Under the pieces are notes generated by a model that saw nothing but the letters and a program-made list of their open reading frames with translations, searched no databases and was not told where the DNA came from. The position numbers and the translations under genes were made by a program. Below, in pieces: positions 1 through 12,167 of a stretch of 64,000 nt of DNA. Origin of the DNA: Buxus sempervirens (lineage: Eukaryota > Streptophyta > Magnoliopsida > Buxales > Buxaceae); contig OX387190.1 in NCBI GenBank assembly GCA_947561395.2, forward strand, positions 14,192,858 to 14,256,857, read 5' to 3'. How positions within the stretch are numbered: the first letter of the stretch is position 1; each line of letters begins with the position of its first letter.

Positions 1-1351
1 TTCTTTCGCACCTCTTTTTTTTTTGCATTTCTTTTTTTTGCTATTTTTTCTTCTTTTTTGCTTTTACAATATACTAAAAAATCCCTCCTCCTTTACAGCT
101 TTGGCTACTTGATCAGCTGAGTCAGATTGAGGAAATCAATAGGCATTTCTTCCCAAGCTTGAAAGTTCCTATCTTGATGAGCAACCGGGGGTGTCCCGAC
201 ATTCCAGGGTTGGTTTACTTTCTTGGGTTCACTCCAGGATGATCAGGTGAGGTAGCCTGGTACCTATCAGCCCAATGCAGAGACCGTGATCAGCTTCCGA
301 GACCGTAATTTTCTGATTCTGGCTGGCCTGAGACATGCGGTGCTTTACCTTCCTTTACGGGTCCTTCGTCAGTTCAGAGCGACCCAGGGGATTATAATCC
401 CAAGTGGGTATGAAGATCATCTTGGGCCACTTTCTCCAGCTACCATGAAGCTGAATGCCTGGTTGATGAAGGAGTGGTCTTATGTTCGCTTTATGCGGGG
501 CCTCGTCTTCTCAGAGTCCCATGTGAAGGACTATCTCTTTTGGATTAGGGAGCAGATACAGAGTCAGGCTTTAGTACCTGAAGATCCTCCTGCAGTCTTG
601 GCTCCTACTTATGAGGACATTCTGGAGTCTGAGAGAGCTTCTCACAAGCGACTTCAGCAAATATGGGTACGAGAGGCCCAGGAGCTTAGGATACGAGGCC
701 TTGACATGGAGAGGCAACTTGCAAAGCAGGTGTCCCGCCGTCTTGCTATGGAAAAGCAACTTGAGGAGCATAGGCAGGCTCGCTGTCTTGAAGTCCGAGT
801 GTAAGCACCTCATTTTTGCGCTCCCGAAAAAGCCGGAAATGCAAACCCTGGACAAAAAGTCAAACCCTGATGGGTCAAAAATTGACTTTTTGATCAAGTA
901 AAAATTGGCCACCTTGCTTTATCTCATTGGATAGAGAATCCCGACACCAGTCCAACGCAACTGAGTTTGCTAGAATCGGAGTCCGGATGAAGGTTCTGTG
1001 GGCCGGTCAAGCTTGAAGGAGAGCCGAAAGTTGACTTTTCCTCGAACCCCATGCCAAGTGCTTAGCCCTATGTCATTGAGTAGCGGGCTCCGATACGAGT
1101 CTAACGCAATTGAGTTTGCTTAAATCGGAGTTCGGATGAAGGAGATATGAGCTGTCGAAGTTTCCGAGTAGCAAAACCGGAAACTGCACACGTGGTGCAG
1201 GAACTGCCCACGTGGCAGCCAACGCAGCAAAATATCTCAGGGACCAAATCTTAAATATCCAAAATTCACAGGGACCAATCCGTAGATATCCAAAAGTGTC
1301 AAATCGGTTGAATCGGTCAAGTCGAGGGGCAAATCCGTAATTTTTTTATTT

Positions 1352-1598
1352 GTATCCGGTCAAATATACCGGATACACATAGGTTTGTGTATAACCGGCA
1401 TCAAATACCGGATACAAAAAGATTTTCGCGCGAGATTCGCGCCGATTGCCCGACAAATTCGCGGCGGCATTTAATTTTCGGATGATTATGTTTTGTATCC
1501 GGCATTCAATGCCGGATAGAAAGGAACCTCTGTGTAACCGGCCATGGAGGCCGGATATGAAAAGAGCTTAGTGTATCCGGCTTGAGTTGCCGGATACA
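1352..1598. promoter_or_regulatory. Cluster of five CCG-N11-CGG dyads (GTAT type) in LTR-A U3
   Basis: Dyads at 1352-1376, 1391-1415, 1495-1518, 1534-1558 and 1574-1598. Each has CCG, exactly 11 bases, then CGG, with flanks like GTAT and ATAC or close variants. The last dyad ends 13 bp before the TATA box at 1611, so the cluster sits where promoter-proximal binding sites would be. The function is inferred. Confidence 0.75.
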
Positions 1599-1610
1599 TT
1601 AAGTTTGTCT

Positions 1611-1619
1611 ATAAAAGGC
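1611..1619 (+). promoter_or_regulatory. TATA box of solo LTR-A
   Basis: TATAAAAGG directly downstream of the dyad cluster. It sets the orientation of the LTR and would place transcription start at about 1640. Confidence 0.7.
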
Positions 1620-2677
1620 AAACAGCAGCTCATTTCCGGGGTTGGCGATTTTTTTTGCTCTTCAGCTCTCTTCTGTCACCCATTCTCACTCGAATCCCTC
1701 ACTCCTCACCTCCCTTTGCCCACACCTCCACTCCACACCACCCCCAAGGGAAGCCCAACTACCTCTCCCCTTCTTCCTCTCCCTTTTGTGGCCACCTGGA
1801 GGAGGTGTACCTGCTGTAGCTGCCGGAGAAGGAGCTTCTGGTTGCTGTCCAGCTCTAAGGAAGAGCCTCCACATTGCCTAGAAGATCAAGGACCATCAGG
1901 TGAGGTTCCTAGTAGCCTTGTGCTGCACATATATTAAAATAAGAATTTTCTAAAATAAATTTTCAAGCTTGGTTTCATCCCTTGCATGAGTTTTTCTCTA
2001 AGGTGACATGAGCATGTATTATTGTCTCTTTCATGGCATGGAGATCACCACAGGTAAGGGGTCCACGTAAGTTTTTTTTAGGGAGCATGGGAGCTCATCC
2101 TTTGCATATTTTGGTACCTTTTAGTTGCTGACTCATGGGCATATCCTAGGCCTTGTTTTAGGAGGAGCATGTTCCTCCCCTCTCCATCCAGTGTACCCCA
2201 CGTAAGCCCCCCTTCTCTTCCCCCTTCTCTGATTTTCGTGAGATTCAAGCACGAGTTTTGGGTTTAGATACTGGTATGAGGTGTAGGGAATACATGCTAG
2301 GCCACGGGGTTACCTTACTGTCTCTTAGCATGCCTGCTTGCCTATTGATTTTATCTTTTTTACACAAGCATGACTCTACGGTTCCGATAGCCACGCCCTT
2401 AGTATTTTGTTAAACCATGCATGCTATAGATTAGGCTTGCTAACGGGGGTTTTATCATGTACTGTTTCCCGTGCATACATATGAAAGCATGATTCCCTTT
2501 CCCCTTTTTTTATTTCCTTTGTCCCCGCTGGAAGCCATGAAGGAGGCCAAATGAAGCTTCTCTCAAACCTGAACCAGTGTGAGCACATCTAGGGGCCCAT
2601 ACAGCTCATAGAAGACCTTTAGGAACCCCTGGAGGTCACCCCGAATGGCAAAACTCCAAAAAAGACCATTTTAGGGT

Positions 2678-2740
2678 GATCCGGCAACTTAGGCCGGATC
2701 ACCTAGGGACTGTGTGTATCCGGCAACTCAGGCCGGATAC
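2678..2740. promoter_or_regulatory. Two further CCG-N11-CGG dyads in the transcribed part of LTR-A
   Basis: Dyads at 2678-2700 (flank GAT/ATC) and 2716-2740 (flank GTAT/ATAC), both with an 11-base spacer and nearly identical spacer sequence. The two look like a local duplication. Confidence 0.65.
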
Positions 2741-3969
2741 ACAACAAAAATGCCATTTTCATGCTTTTTTGCTCCTTGCCAAATTTTCCTATTGTTTTAG
2801 CAAAACCAATTGAACCAACAGGGTTTCCGGGTCACCCGGAAACCCAACCGGGGACCTGGACCATGGTCCAACTTGGGAACACCAGTGGGCCCTCCAACGG
2901 GGCCCACCAAGCCCAATAAATCTCAAAAGCATGCAAAATAAACAAGCTAAGCAAAGTGAATTAATTGAACTGGGTGGGCCAAGCCCAATGCGGCCCACTC
3001 GAACCCTGGTGTATGGAATTGTTGTGTTTAAATGCATGGTTTGGCCGAGACCCCGGGCTAGGGCCCACCCAAGCCCATTAACCGAACCAAGGAAGGGTGC
3101 AAACCCTAAACCTCAAGGAACTAGGCTTTCAAGCCTAAAGTCGGACTACGGGCCCCAAGCCCAACGTCCAAATCATACTGGCAAAATTAAATAAGATAAA
3201 CTAAAAACATCCTGGCAACCATCAAGGGCCCACCTAGGGGCCCATGAACCAATGCAGACCAACTTTTTTTATATGAAAAATACTTAAACTCCAAATTGAG
3301 CAAATAAGTAAACACAACTCACTAGCCTAAGCCCAAAGGGCCTCCTAGGACTAGATAGAGGCCCACCAAGGGTACATGGGCTTAACCAAGCCCGCCAAGG
3401 ACACCGTGGGCCTTCCAACGGGGCCCACCCAATCCGACTCAGATCGCCTAAATTAAGCAAGATAAAATCAAGTAAAAGGGACCCACACCACTCAGGTGGT
3501 CCCGACAGACTTAACCTAATGGCATGTCGGATTAGGAATCGGGTGAGAAACCAAAATAAAGCTGACTCAAACCAGGGAACCCACGGGACCCGTCGACCGA
3601 CGGGGTGTATTGGGGTGTCTACGGACTTCCCCAGACCACAACCGAGACCCGACTAAGAATCTCAAGCCGTAGACTAGACTAATAGACAAGACTAGGCAAC
3701 CAGGTGTTCGCCTACACCCCATCAAGCTGTGGCGACTCCGAATTTCCCCGTGCCGCGTTTCCCACGCGCGCACACCGAGCATTGAGGCAGAACTGCAGAA
3801 GCACCAGAATGCTTTAGCCAGCCTTAGGAGCATGAGGATCAGACAAACTCTTTCAGATGATGTCATTTCCTTCTTGAGTGATCCCGCTGCAGAGGGGGCT
3901 TCTGGAGTTATTGCAGCTCAGGCAGCTCGGATTCAGGAACTTGAGGAGTGGCTAGGAGACAGAGACTAG

Positions 3970-4922
3970 CCTTATTTCCTGCACATTTTTTTTCATACCT
4001 TTGTATGAAATTGAACTCCAATAGTGGAAAGACAAAGGATTTAATTCAAAATAAATTTTTTATATTATTGGCCTCAGAATGCTCAGATGCTTGTAAAAAC
4101 AAAGGTTTTATGAAAAGTATTTGATTTATCATCACTGGCCAAAGTATAGTTTTTCTTTTTTTATTTTTTATTTTTTTGAAATTTGGTCCATGCACTTAAT
4201 CACCCATAATTAAATGAATGAAAACCAGGTTTAATAATGAAGAGGGTATTCTAAGTAATAACAAGGGATCAAAACCATCCATCTTAGGACCTTTAGAGTC
4301 ATCCCCAAATGCCTTTTCTTCCAGAATTGACCGCATTACCCAATCTGCTTGGTCTCAGTACTCGTGCTGATTTCTCTTCAAACTTGGATCCCATGATCAA
4401 CTCAACCTTTGATTTTTTTTTTATTCTTTTTTTTCTTTCTTGCCAATATTGCCCCTAGCGCCAGTTACGGTTTTCACTAGGGCCGGCTTTTGTATTCCGT
4501 CATCACCAATCTTACTCTGACATTTGAATGAACAAACTAAGATCACCGAGGGCTTAAAAATAGGACGAAACAAAGGCTAGGCTTGGTGTATGAAAGAGAG
4601 GGTATTAAAGGCCCAAAAATTTTCAAATGTGGAAATAGGTCAACCGGACTTACAGTCATGATGAATTTAACCCTTTTTCCCCCAAATTGCATTCTTTGCA
4701 TCTTTTTTCACACTTGGCTTTCATTTGCCATTTTTCATTGCTTTTCTCTCTTTTTTGTTTTTTCCTTAATTTTGCCCCAATTTGTTTTGCCCTAGTATAA
4801 GACTGTAAATCCGGTTTGGGTTTATCAAAGAAACGAACCTGCTCAACTTGGCTAGACTAAGGATTTAAAATTTGAGGGAATTAAAGAAAAATGGCCTCGG
4901 ATCATTTCCTAGTAATGTTCAC
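3970..4922. other. Spacer between convergent gene B and integrase, element 1
   Basis: AT-rich noncoding stretch where plus-strand gene B (ending 3969) and minus-strand pol (ending 4923) converge. It aligns with 25882-26951 of element 2, sharing for example a CACTAGGGCCGGC block near 4474. It lacks the four dyads present in the element 2 spacer. The short open frame at 4583-4795 is low-complexity and not supported. Confidence 0.6.
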
Positions 4923-6022
4923 TCAAGGAAAATACCTCTTTACTACATCAGAGTTAATTGGCTCAGGAAAATCTGTCCCATCCATTTCTGTCAAGATGAG
5001 TGCACCCCCTGATAGGACCTTCTTGACAACATAAGGCCCTTCCCAATTGGGCTTGAACTTACCACGAGGGTATTCCAAAAATGGTAGAATTTTCTTTAGA
5101 ACTAGGTTTCCTTCTTGGAAAGTTCTAGGCCTCACTTTCTTATTGTAGGCCCGGGCCATTCTTCGTTGATACAATTGGCCATGACATAGCGCTTTCAAAC
5201 GCTTCTCTTCTATCAGGTTGAGTTGATCACTTCTTGACTGGATCCATTCAGCTTCTTCCAATTCAGCTTCCATGAGCACTCTAAGTGATGGGATTTCTAC
5301 TTCCACCGGCAAGACTGCTTCCATCCCATAGACCAGGGAATACGGGGTTGCCCCAGTTGAAGTCCGGATTGAGGTTCTGTAGGCATGTAGAGCAAGCGGT
5401 AGCATTTCATGCCAATCCTTGTAACTCACTACCATTTTCTGAATGATTTTCTTTATATTCTTATTTGTTGCTTCCACTGCCCCATTCATCTTTGGCCTGT
5501 ACGGAGCTAACTTGTGGTGGGTGATCTGAAACTGCTCACACATCTTCTTCATGTCTTTATTCTTAATATTTGAAGCGTTGTCTGATACTATGACACTTGG
5601 CAGTCCATAGCGACAAATAATGTTGTGCTTCAAAAATTTAATAACATGGTTGCTTGTGATATTCGCATATGAGGTTGCTTCTACCCACTTAGTGAAATAA
5701 TCAATCGCTACTAGGATGAATCTGTGCCTGTTCGATGCCCTAGGGGAAATCATGCCAATGACGTCTATGCCCCGCATAGAGAAGGGCCATGGGGACGTCA
5801 TGCTGTGCAACTCGCTTGGGGGTGCATGCTTGTTATCTGCATATATCTGACATTGGTGACACCTCCTGACATGTATACAACAATCATGCTCCATGGTCGA
5901 CCAGTAGTATCCCAACCGCAGGATCTTCTTTGCAAGTATGTGTCCGTTCATATGGGGTCCACAGACTCCTCCATGTACAGTCTCGATTAACCTTTCTGAC
6001 TCAGCCTTAGCATGAGCAGAAT
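4923..6022 (-). pseudogene. Integrase of element 1
   Basis: An open frame 5951-4923 covers most of integrase. It has the zinc-binding C-x2-C end (RRCHQCQ), the catalytic core with GIDVIG (first Asp), VSDNASN (second Asp) and NGAVEATNKN (Glu), and the C-terminal GKFKPNWEGPYVVKKV block ending in KRYFP. DDE integrases of this type join retrotransposon cDNA to the chromosome. Relative to element 2 there is a small deletion near 6010-6020, which shifts the frame upstream of MNGHILAK, so integrase is cut off from RNase H. All three catalytic acidic residues remain. Confidence 0.88.
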
Positions 6023-7150
6023 GTCATTGTGTGATCTCTTGTACAAGTGTCCACCACTTAGCAGGAACTGACCAGCCAATCTCTGTATTGTCCTCTTCTC
6101 AGTAGAAGTGGTGTTTTCTGGCAAACTCCGATTGTTCAAGAAATTTTTGATATCTTGAAACCATGGCGCTTCTTCTTCGGGTGCTCCCTCTAGGATGAGA
6201 CAATAAGCCGGTTCATCCTTGACCTCAATTTCCAATGGTTTGATGTCTACCCTTTCTGGCATGTTGACCATTGAAGCCAATGTTGCTAGTGCATCTGCAA
6301 ACTGATTCTTGGCCCTTGGCATATAGTTAAAGGAAATTCGAGTAAAGTTTGTGCTTATTTCTTCCAAATACTGGTGATAGGGGATCAATTTGTGATCCTT
6401 GGTTTTCCATTCACCAGTTGTTTGGAAGATGATAAGACTCGAATCTCCGTATACGTCAAGTTCCTCTACTTCATGATCTATGGCAGCTTGCAACCCAATT
6501 ATACATGCTTCATATTCCGCAATATTATTGGTGCACTGGAATCTTAGCTTCACTGCGATTGGGATGTGGGACCCATCTGGCTTGACCAAAACTGCCCCTA
6601 TTCCATTTTCGTTCATGTTGGCGGCCCCATCGAAGAACATCTGCCAAGAACTCTCACTTTCCTCCTCTTCAGTAAACAAAATTGCCTCATCGGGAAAATT
6701 GGTTTTCAACGGTTGGTATTTAGGCAAAGGATGTGCAGCCAAGTGATCAGCTATGGCTTGACCCTTGATCGCCTTCTGAGTAATGTACGTGAGGTCAAAC
6801 TCGGACAGTAGTAGTTGCCACTTCGCCGTTTTGCCAGTCAGTGCCGGTTTCTCAAATAAATATTTCAGCGGGTCCATCCAGGATATCAATAATGTGGAGT
6901 GACTAAGGAAGTAATGCCTTAGCCTCTGAGTTGCCCACACTAGAGCACAACAAGTCTTTTCCAATGGTGAGTACTTGGCTTCATATTTTGTGAACTTTTT
7001 ACTCATATAGTAAATTGCCCTTTCCTTTCTTCCAGTCTCATCATGCTGCCCCAAGACACATCCCATCGATGTTTCCAACACTGACAAGTACAGGATCAGC
7101 GGTCTTCCTGGAGTTGGTGGCACTAGCACAGGTGGATGGCTTCTTGGCAA
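5987..7150 (-). pseudogene. RNase H plus second (archaeal-type) RNase H of element 1
   Basis: The open frame begins near PPVLVPPTPG. It contains the RT connection, a first RNase H (YYMSKKFTKYEAKYSPLEK) and then a second RNase H domain with FFDGAAN (Asp), AEYEACIIGL (Glu), YGDSSLI (Asp) and NQFADALATLAS (Asp). A second, plant-like RNase H between RT and integrase is a recognised hallmark of Tat elements. The frame starts after a deletion of about 28 nt near 7127-7140 relative to element 2 and ends at a frameshift near 6015. The protein would degrade the RNA strand during reverse transcription. Confidence 0.88.
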
Positions 7151-8350
7151 TCTTCATTCCAGACCGTCGGGTTATCTTTCCTTAGAAGTTTGAAAATTGG
7201 TTCACAGATAGCAGTGAGTTGTGCTATGAACCGGCTTATGTACTGAATTCTTCCAAGAAAGCCCCTGACCTCCTTCTCTGCTCTGGGTGATGGCATCTCA
7301 ATTATGGCCTTGGCTTTAGCCGAGTCAATTTCAATTCCTCTTCTGCTCACTATAAATCCCAGCAACTTCCCTGATGTAGCCCCAAAGACGCATTTAGCCG
7401 GGTTAAGCCGTAGACTGTACTTTCTAAGTCAATCAAACATTTTCTTCAGATTGATCAAGTGGTCCTCTTCTTTGCATGATTTGGCAATCATATCATCCAC
7501 GCAGACCTCCATCTCCTTATGGATCATGTCATGGAATAGTGCTGTCATGGCCCGCTGGTATGTTGCCCCAGCGTTTTTAAGCCCAAATGGCATGACTGTA
7601 TAGTGGAATGTGCCCTAAGGTGTGATGAACGGTGTTTTCTCTTGATCTTCTTTAGCCATCTTGATCTGATTATACCCTGAGAAACCATCCATGAAAGAGA
7701 ATAGGCTATGTACTGCAGTATTATCGACCAGAATGTCGATGTGTGGAAGCGGAAAATCATCCTTTGGGCTTGCCTTATTCAGATCTCTGTAGTCCACGCA
7801 CATCCTGACTTTCCCGTCCTTCTTTGGTACCGGCACTATGTTTGCAAGCCACTCGGGGTATGTGGAGACTGCCAGAAATCCTGCCTGGAATTGTTTGACC
7901 ACTTTGTCCTTGACCTTCAAGGTCCATTCAGGTTTCAATCTTCTCAGCTTCTGCTTAATTGGCTTAACCCCTGGCAAAATTGGCAACTTGTGTACCACCA
8001 TGTCAGTGTCCAACCCCGGCATGTCCCGATATGACCAAGCGAATACATCCTTATAGTCGGCCAAGAACTGTGTCATTTCAACACGCTGCACATTAGATAG
8101 ACATGCCCCAATTTTCACTATTTTTGGGTCATCTTCGATCCCAAGATTAATTGAAATGGTCTCCTCAATATTAGGTTGGACCCCCTTTTCATGACGTTCC
8201 AATTGATATTCAATTTCTTTTGGAACGTCTTCTTCTTCGACCTCGGTCTCTTCTTCGATCCCCATGAGATCAAAGTCAAGCTCGAAGTTGAAGTCATATT
8301 CAACCTGGTCCAATTCGGTCTGATTATATGGTTCATAAGTGGTTTGGACC
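7123..8350 (-). pseudogene. Reverse transcriptase of element 1
   Basis: The frame 8313-7615 carries the N-terminal RT motifs KKDGKVRMCVDYRDLNKA and FSFMDGFSGYNQI. The conserved Trp codon after FITP is TAG (7612-7614). The palm continues with PFGLKNAGATYQRAM, the catalytic box and LGFIVSRRGIEID down to 7123. The catalytic box reads CVDD (7492-7503) instead of YVDD, a Tyr-to-Cys change. A CGA-to-TGA stop follows near 7426. The RT would copy element RNA into cDNA primed by tRNA; this copy is non-functional. Confidence 0.88.
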
Positions 8351-8473
8351 TTTTTGAAAAACTTAAATTTTCTAGAAAAAATAGAAAATCTTTTTGGGTT
8401 TTTTGTGAGCCTTCTAAATATAATTCCCCTGAAGACAAAGGCTCATTAGGACCTTCAGGGAAATGGCATTCCA

Positions 8474-9778
8474 CTATTGGAGTTTTTTTTTGGAAGCCGC
8501 ATCAGTTTGCCAAACAAACGCTGCTTCAAAGGTAAGGGGAGTTTCCTCCCAATTATTCAATACAAGATTTTCAGGAGCGGGGGAAATAGGGAAATCCTGC
8601 TCCTCAAGCCCAGAATCCAATGCCATCATCACCGGGTGGGTACTGCCCTTTTCTGCTACAGGGCCCAGTCCAGAAATGACCTCCTCCGGAATCTTTACTA
8701 CGGCCCAGTCAATGAACGGCAACTCCTTGTCACCAACTGTATTTTCGCCCTTAGTCATGGCGAAGAATGCCCCAACATCTTCAGAGAAATCTCCATGTTG
8801 CTTGGGGTGTGGCCCAGGCCCATCTGCTGCTCCCAGTATTGGAGATGGGTTATATGGTTGCAAGGCCGAAACAAAAGGCTTTTGAAATGGGTTGATGTTT
8901 CGGTAAAGAGGCTTGGATTGGTCCATAGGAGGAGATATTTGGATTGTATAGGAGGGTTTAGGGAAATTTTCCCTTAAGTGAGGGACTTTTCCTTTGCTTC
9001 TTTTCTCTCCTTCTTTATGTTTCTGCCTTCTCCATCTTCTGGGCTTGAAGCTCAACCCTACTTTAGGGATCAATTTCTTGGCCGTGATTGGTTCCACCAT
9101 TCCCTGCAAATTGATTCCTAAGCCTTTCCCCGGGTGAAAGTGGTATTTCTCCATCACTTTCTTTATCATTTTCTCTGCAGTTGTTCCTTTATTTTCTTTT
9201 TTCTCACACCTCCCAGGTATGAAATTAACAGTTTCAAATTGAAACGAGTGAAACGCAATCTTGTCAATAGTTAAGTCCACATTTATCAAGGGTACATCAG
9301 GTGACACAATGGGAGGCACCAAATTCTCAGCTAGGACTGTTATCACCCTTTGCCCTCTTATGTATTTTACCCTTTGGTGGAGCGTGGATGGTATTGCCCT
9401 AGCCGAGTGTATCCACGGCCTTCCTAGGAGCAGATTGAAGGCTGCGGGTATATCCATCACCTCAAATGTGATGTTGAAGATATTCGGCCTAATTGTGACC
9501 GGCAGTTCAATCTCCCCTAGGGAGTGGGTCTTGGAGCTATCAAAAGCCCTCACTATCCTCCCATTTTGCTTGATCTTTGACTGATCCAAACCAAGCTTGA
9601 CAAAAGTGACTAGCGGGCAGACGTTTAACGCCGACCCGTTGTCGATTAAAACCCGTGCGATCATGCTGCCCTTACAAAGCACAGTGATATGCAAAGGGTC
9701 AACATGATAACACCCACCTGGGCTTATCTCTACTTCAGAGAAACTTATCACATTATGTGACAAGATTTGACCAACCAT
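8474..9778 (-). pseudogene. Protease and G-patch region of element 1
   Basis: A 434-codon frame. An aspartic protease domain has ARVLIDNGSALNV (active site D-N-G-S, codons at 9632-9643) and the flap/LLGRPWIHSARAIPS segment. It is followed by a G-patch-like motif HPGKGLGINLQGMVEPI, a basic RRWRRQKHKEG stretch and an acidic/proline linker. The frame ends in TAG just after a run of nine A (minus strand, 8483-8491). Retroelement proteases act as homodimers and process Gag-Pol; G-patches bind nucleic acid or helicases. The protease centre is intact here, unlike in element 2. Confidence 0.85.
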
Positions 9779-11770
9779 TTTGCCAAGTTGGTCCGGATCA
9801 ATGGTCTGGGATACGTGTGCACTCTATAGCACCCTTAACAATGCATCCCTGTGCTTTTCAGAATTTAGCAAAAGGCCCAGTATTGAAATCTGGGTCGGGA
9901 CCTTGTTCAGCTGATCCACAAGATTGAATTCACTTTTTTTTATAATTTTTATGAGGTATGATGCCTCATTTTCTGCACCCTGGGGGTGTCTTCTCCTACT
10001 TTGTTTTTTCCTTTTTGTTTTCTTTTTTCTTCTGTTTCTTTTTTCTCTTTCTCCGTCTCTGTCTCTTTTTCTTTCTCTTCACTCCCTGCACATCTCCCCG
10101 ACCTCGTCATGAGGTTCACCTCCTCCTGGTTCTGGTTTTTAACCACAGGAACCGTAGCCGTGACTCCCTCGTTGTAATTCCATGGTACAGTGGCCTCAGA
10201 ATAGGCTAGTTTAGGGACATTAACCACCAATGGTTGGAGTTTGGACCGGGATGTATGGGCCGGTTTAGGGATATTGCAGGATGGCTAAATATTTACAACC
10301 AAGGGTTGGAGTTTGGATTTTGTGGGGACAGAAGAGGTGATGGAAGCAGTGGTGGGGTAAAGGTTGATGACCAGTGGAGCCTTTGATGGCTTGGATGGTG
10401 AACAAGTGGGTGGACTGCAATTAAAAACCAATGGAGGCCTTGCAGTGTTTATTTGGACCATGAGGGAAGAGACCCGGTTCAAAGAGGAGCTAATGTCCTC
10501 AGCAGCATGGTTGTTTTTCTGGGAGACCATATTGATCTCCTCTTCTTCTTTTTCTTGGAAAAAATGGACCTTGACCGTGGTCCCTACGGGAGCTATGAGC
10601 TGAGATGGGTCAAAGGTCCTCCTCGTGGTGGATATGGCAGTGATAGAGTTGGATGGCCCTGCCCCATTGTGGTACGGCAGAGAGTTCTGCCCAATATCAT
10701 TTCCGGACTGTGCGGGTGCAACAGTGTTAAAGACTAAGGCCTTCTGATCCAACAGATCCTGGACCGCATGCTTCAGAACCCAGCAAGCATCTATAGAGTG
10801 CCCTGGTGCACCGATGTGGAAGTCACAGGTGACTGCCGGATCGAAGTTCCTGCCCTTGGTGGCATTTGGGCTGGGCTCCTTCAAAGTCACATATTCCCCT
10901 TTCAGCAGGGTTGGCAGCAGTTGGGAAAGAGATACTGGGAGAGGCGTAAACACTCTGTTCCTTCTTGCAGCTAACCAGGCCTCCCTCTCTTCCTTGGTAA
11001 AAGTCCTCCTCTGGTTTGCAGGTATGGAGGGGGAGAAGTTGACATTGAGTGGGGTCTGATAGGAATGCTGGGCGTGTTGGGCTTGCTGGGGTGCAGAGAT
11101 GTTCACATGGAGCAGTTTCTTAGCCGGAGGAGCCTGGACCAGGTTTACCTCTCCTTCTTTTCTGGCTCCGTTCTTTTTGAACCCAGTTCCCTTCTTCTTT
11201 GCCAGGGAAGCAGCGGAATCAAACTACCCGGTCAAAGTAGAATAGTCGATGAGCCTTCCTGACTTGACCCCCTCCTCGATCCGGTCTGCCACCTGAACCA
11301 GGGCTGCAAAATTGGCGGTAATCTGCACCACCAAATGGTTGTAGAAGGGCTGCCCCAGTGTGCCCATAAATGTTGAGATCATTTCAAGCTCCATCATAAG
11401 CGGCCTGACCTGGGAGGCGGCCTCTCTCCACCTCTTGGCATACTGCCTTACAGATTCATCTTTCCCCTTACTCATCCTCATCATGTCGTACCGGTCTGGC
11501 ACGATCTTAGAGTTAAACTTATATTGGTCCAAGAAGGCGTTGGCCAAGTCCTTCCACCTCCTGATCCTTCCATGGTCCACTGTGGCGAACCACCTAAGAG
11601 CTGACCCTGTCAAACTCCTCTGAAAGAGTTGGATCAGTATGCCATCATCCCGGCCAAACTGGCACAAAGCCCTACAGTACAATTTCAAATGGCTCTATGG
11701 GCAGCCCGTGCCATCAAATTTGTCGAAGTCCGGGCACCTGAACTTAGCCGGTAGACATACATCCGGGTAC
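9779..11770 (-). pseudogene. Gag core, zinc-finger-like region and linker of element 1
   Basis: Gag runs from the LTR-B insertion at 11770 down to the protease. The Retrotrans_gag core includes LKLYCRALCQFGRDDGI, WFATVDHGRIRRWKDLA and RQYAKRWREAASQVRP (frame 11688-11224). Below it, 11106-10285 contains a C-x2-H-x5-H-x4-C type knuckle (CDFHIGAPGHSIDAC) followed by VLKHAVQDLLDQ, as in Tat gag proteins, then a Ser/Pro-rich linker. A TAG replaces the Met of the element 2 CPMSHL motif at 11695-11697, and further stops lie between 11223 and 11107 and between 10284 and 9779. Gag would form the particle that packages element RNA. Confidence 0.85.
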
Positions 11771-11860
11771 TGTAGACACCCCAAATTGCACAAACAATCA
11801 TCAAAAATCATTATATCCTTAAAAGCCAGCACAGAAATTGAAGAAAATGAATTTTTACCT

Positions 11861-12002
11861 GTATCCGGTAACTCAGGTCGGATACAAGCAGGCCTTTTCG
11901 TATCTGGTAACAAGTACCGGATACAAACAATGCTTAGTGTATCCGGTATCATATACCGGATACCTTAAGGCCCTTGTGTATTCGGTCTGATATACCGGAT
12001 AC
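11861..12002. promoter_or_regulatory. Four CCG-N11-CGG dyads (GTAT type) in LTR-B U3
   Basis: Dyads at 11861-11885, 11900-11924, 11939-11963 and 11978-12002. All have an 11-base spacer; the second and fourth have one changed base in the left triplet (CTG, TCG). They repeat at a near-constant 39-bp period and lie about 155-300 bp upstream of the TATA box. Confidence 0.75.
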
Positions 12003-12157
12003 ATTAGTTTTGCTCAAAATTAGGGTTTTCCGAGAGAAATCACTTGTTACCATCATGTCCCTCATTTAATGAGGGGAAATCTCGGAAACAACCCTAGGGT
12101 TAAGGTTGGGGGGTTCTAGACATTAAGTTGTGTCTACCAATGACCTTAGCCTTTGCC

Positions 12158-12167
12158 TATAAATAGG
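12158..12167 (+). promoter_or_regulatory. TATA box of solo LTR-B
   Basis: TATAAATAGG, 387 bp from the LTR start, in the same relative position as TATA motifs in the two full-element LTRs. Confidence 0.7.

Larger units (their letters stand above)
800..3774 (+). mobile_element. Solo LTR-A, nested in gene B of element 1
   Basis: A 2975-bp block that starts TGTAAGCACC, ends GCGCGCACA and is flanked by a perfect 5-bp duplication, ccgag (795-799 and 3775-3779). Removing it restores continuity of gene B. A TATA box (TATAAAAGG, 1611-1619) gives plus-strand orientation, with U3 about 800-1640. There is no internal coding region, so it is a solo LTR. Its termini differ from those of the other LTRs here, but it carries the same GTATCCGG dyads, and TGGCGACTC 36 bp before its end. 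Confidence 0.9.
99..3969 (+). pseudogene. Antisense PMD-like gene B of element 1, split by a solo LTR
   Basis: Remnant of a gene on the strand opposite to gag-pol. The visible exon begins at 99, after a pyrimidine-rich acceptor ending in AG at 97-98. It runs to 799 and resumes at 3775-3969 after solo LTR-A, ending in TAG at 3967. The open part 286-804 matches the second exon of the element 2 copy (25027-25881), sharing motifs such as LYLPLRVxRQF and LFWIREQ. Codon 2 of this exon is TGG, where the element 2 copy has TAG. A frameshift and a TAG lie near 200-255. The first exon and promoter lie left of the window. The family is the transposon-associated plant mobile domain/DUF7745-like group; no enzymatic function is known to me. 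Confidence 0.72.

Noticed and set aside
1587..1937. Short frames after the LTR-A TATA box
   Set aside because: Pro/Ser/Leu low-complexity from a C/T-rich leader; no homologue in the other LTRs.
10453..11262. Plus-strand frames opposite gag in both elements
   Set aside because: Shadows of the gag coding strand with no similarity to each other beyond that expected from gag.
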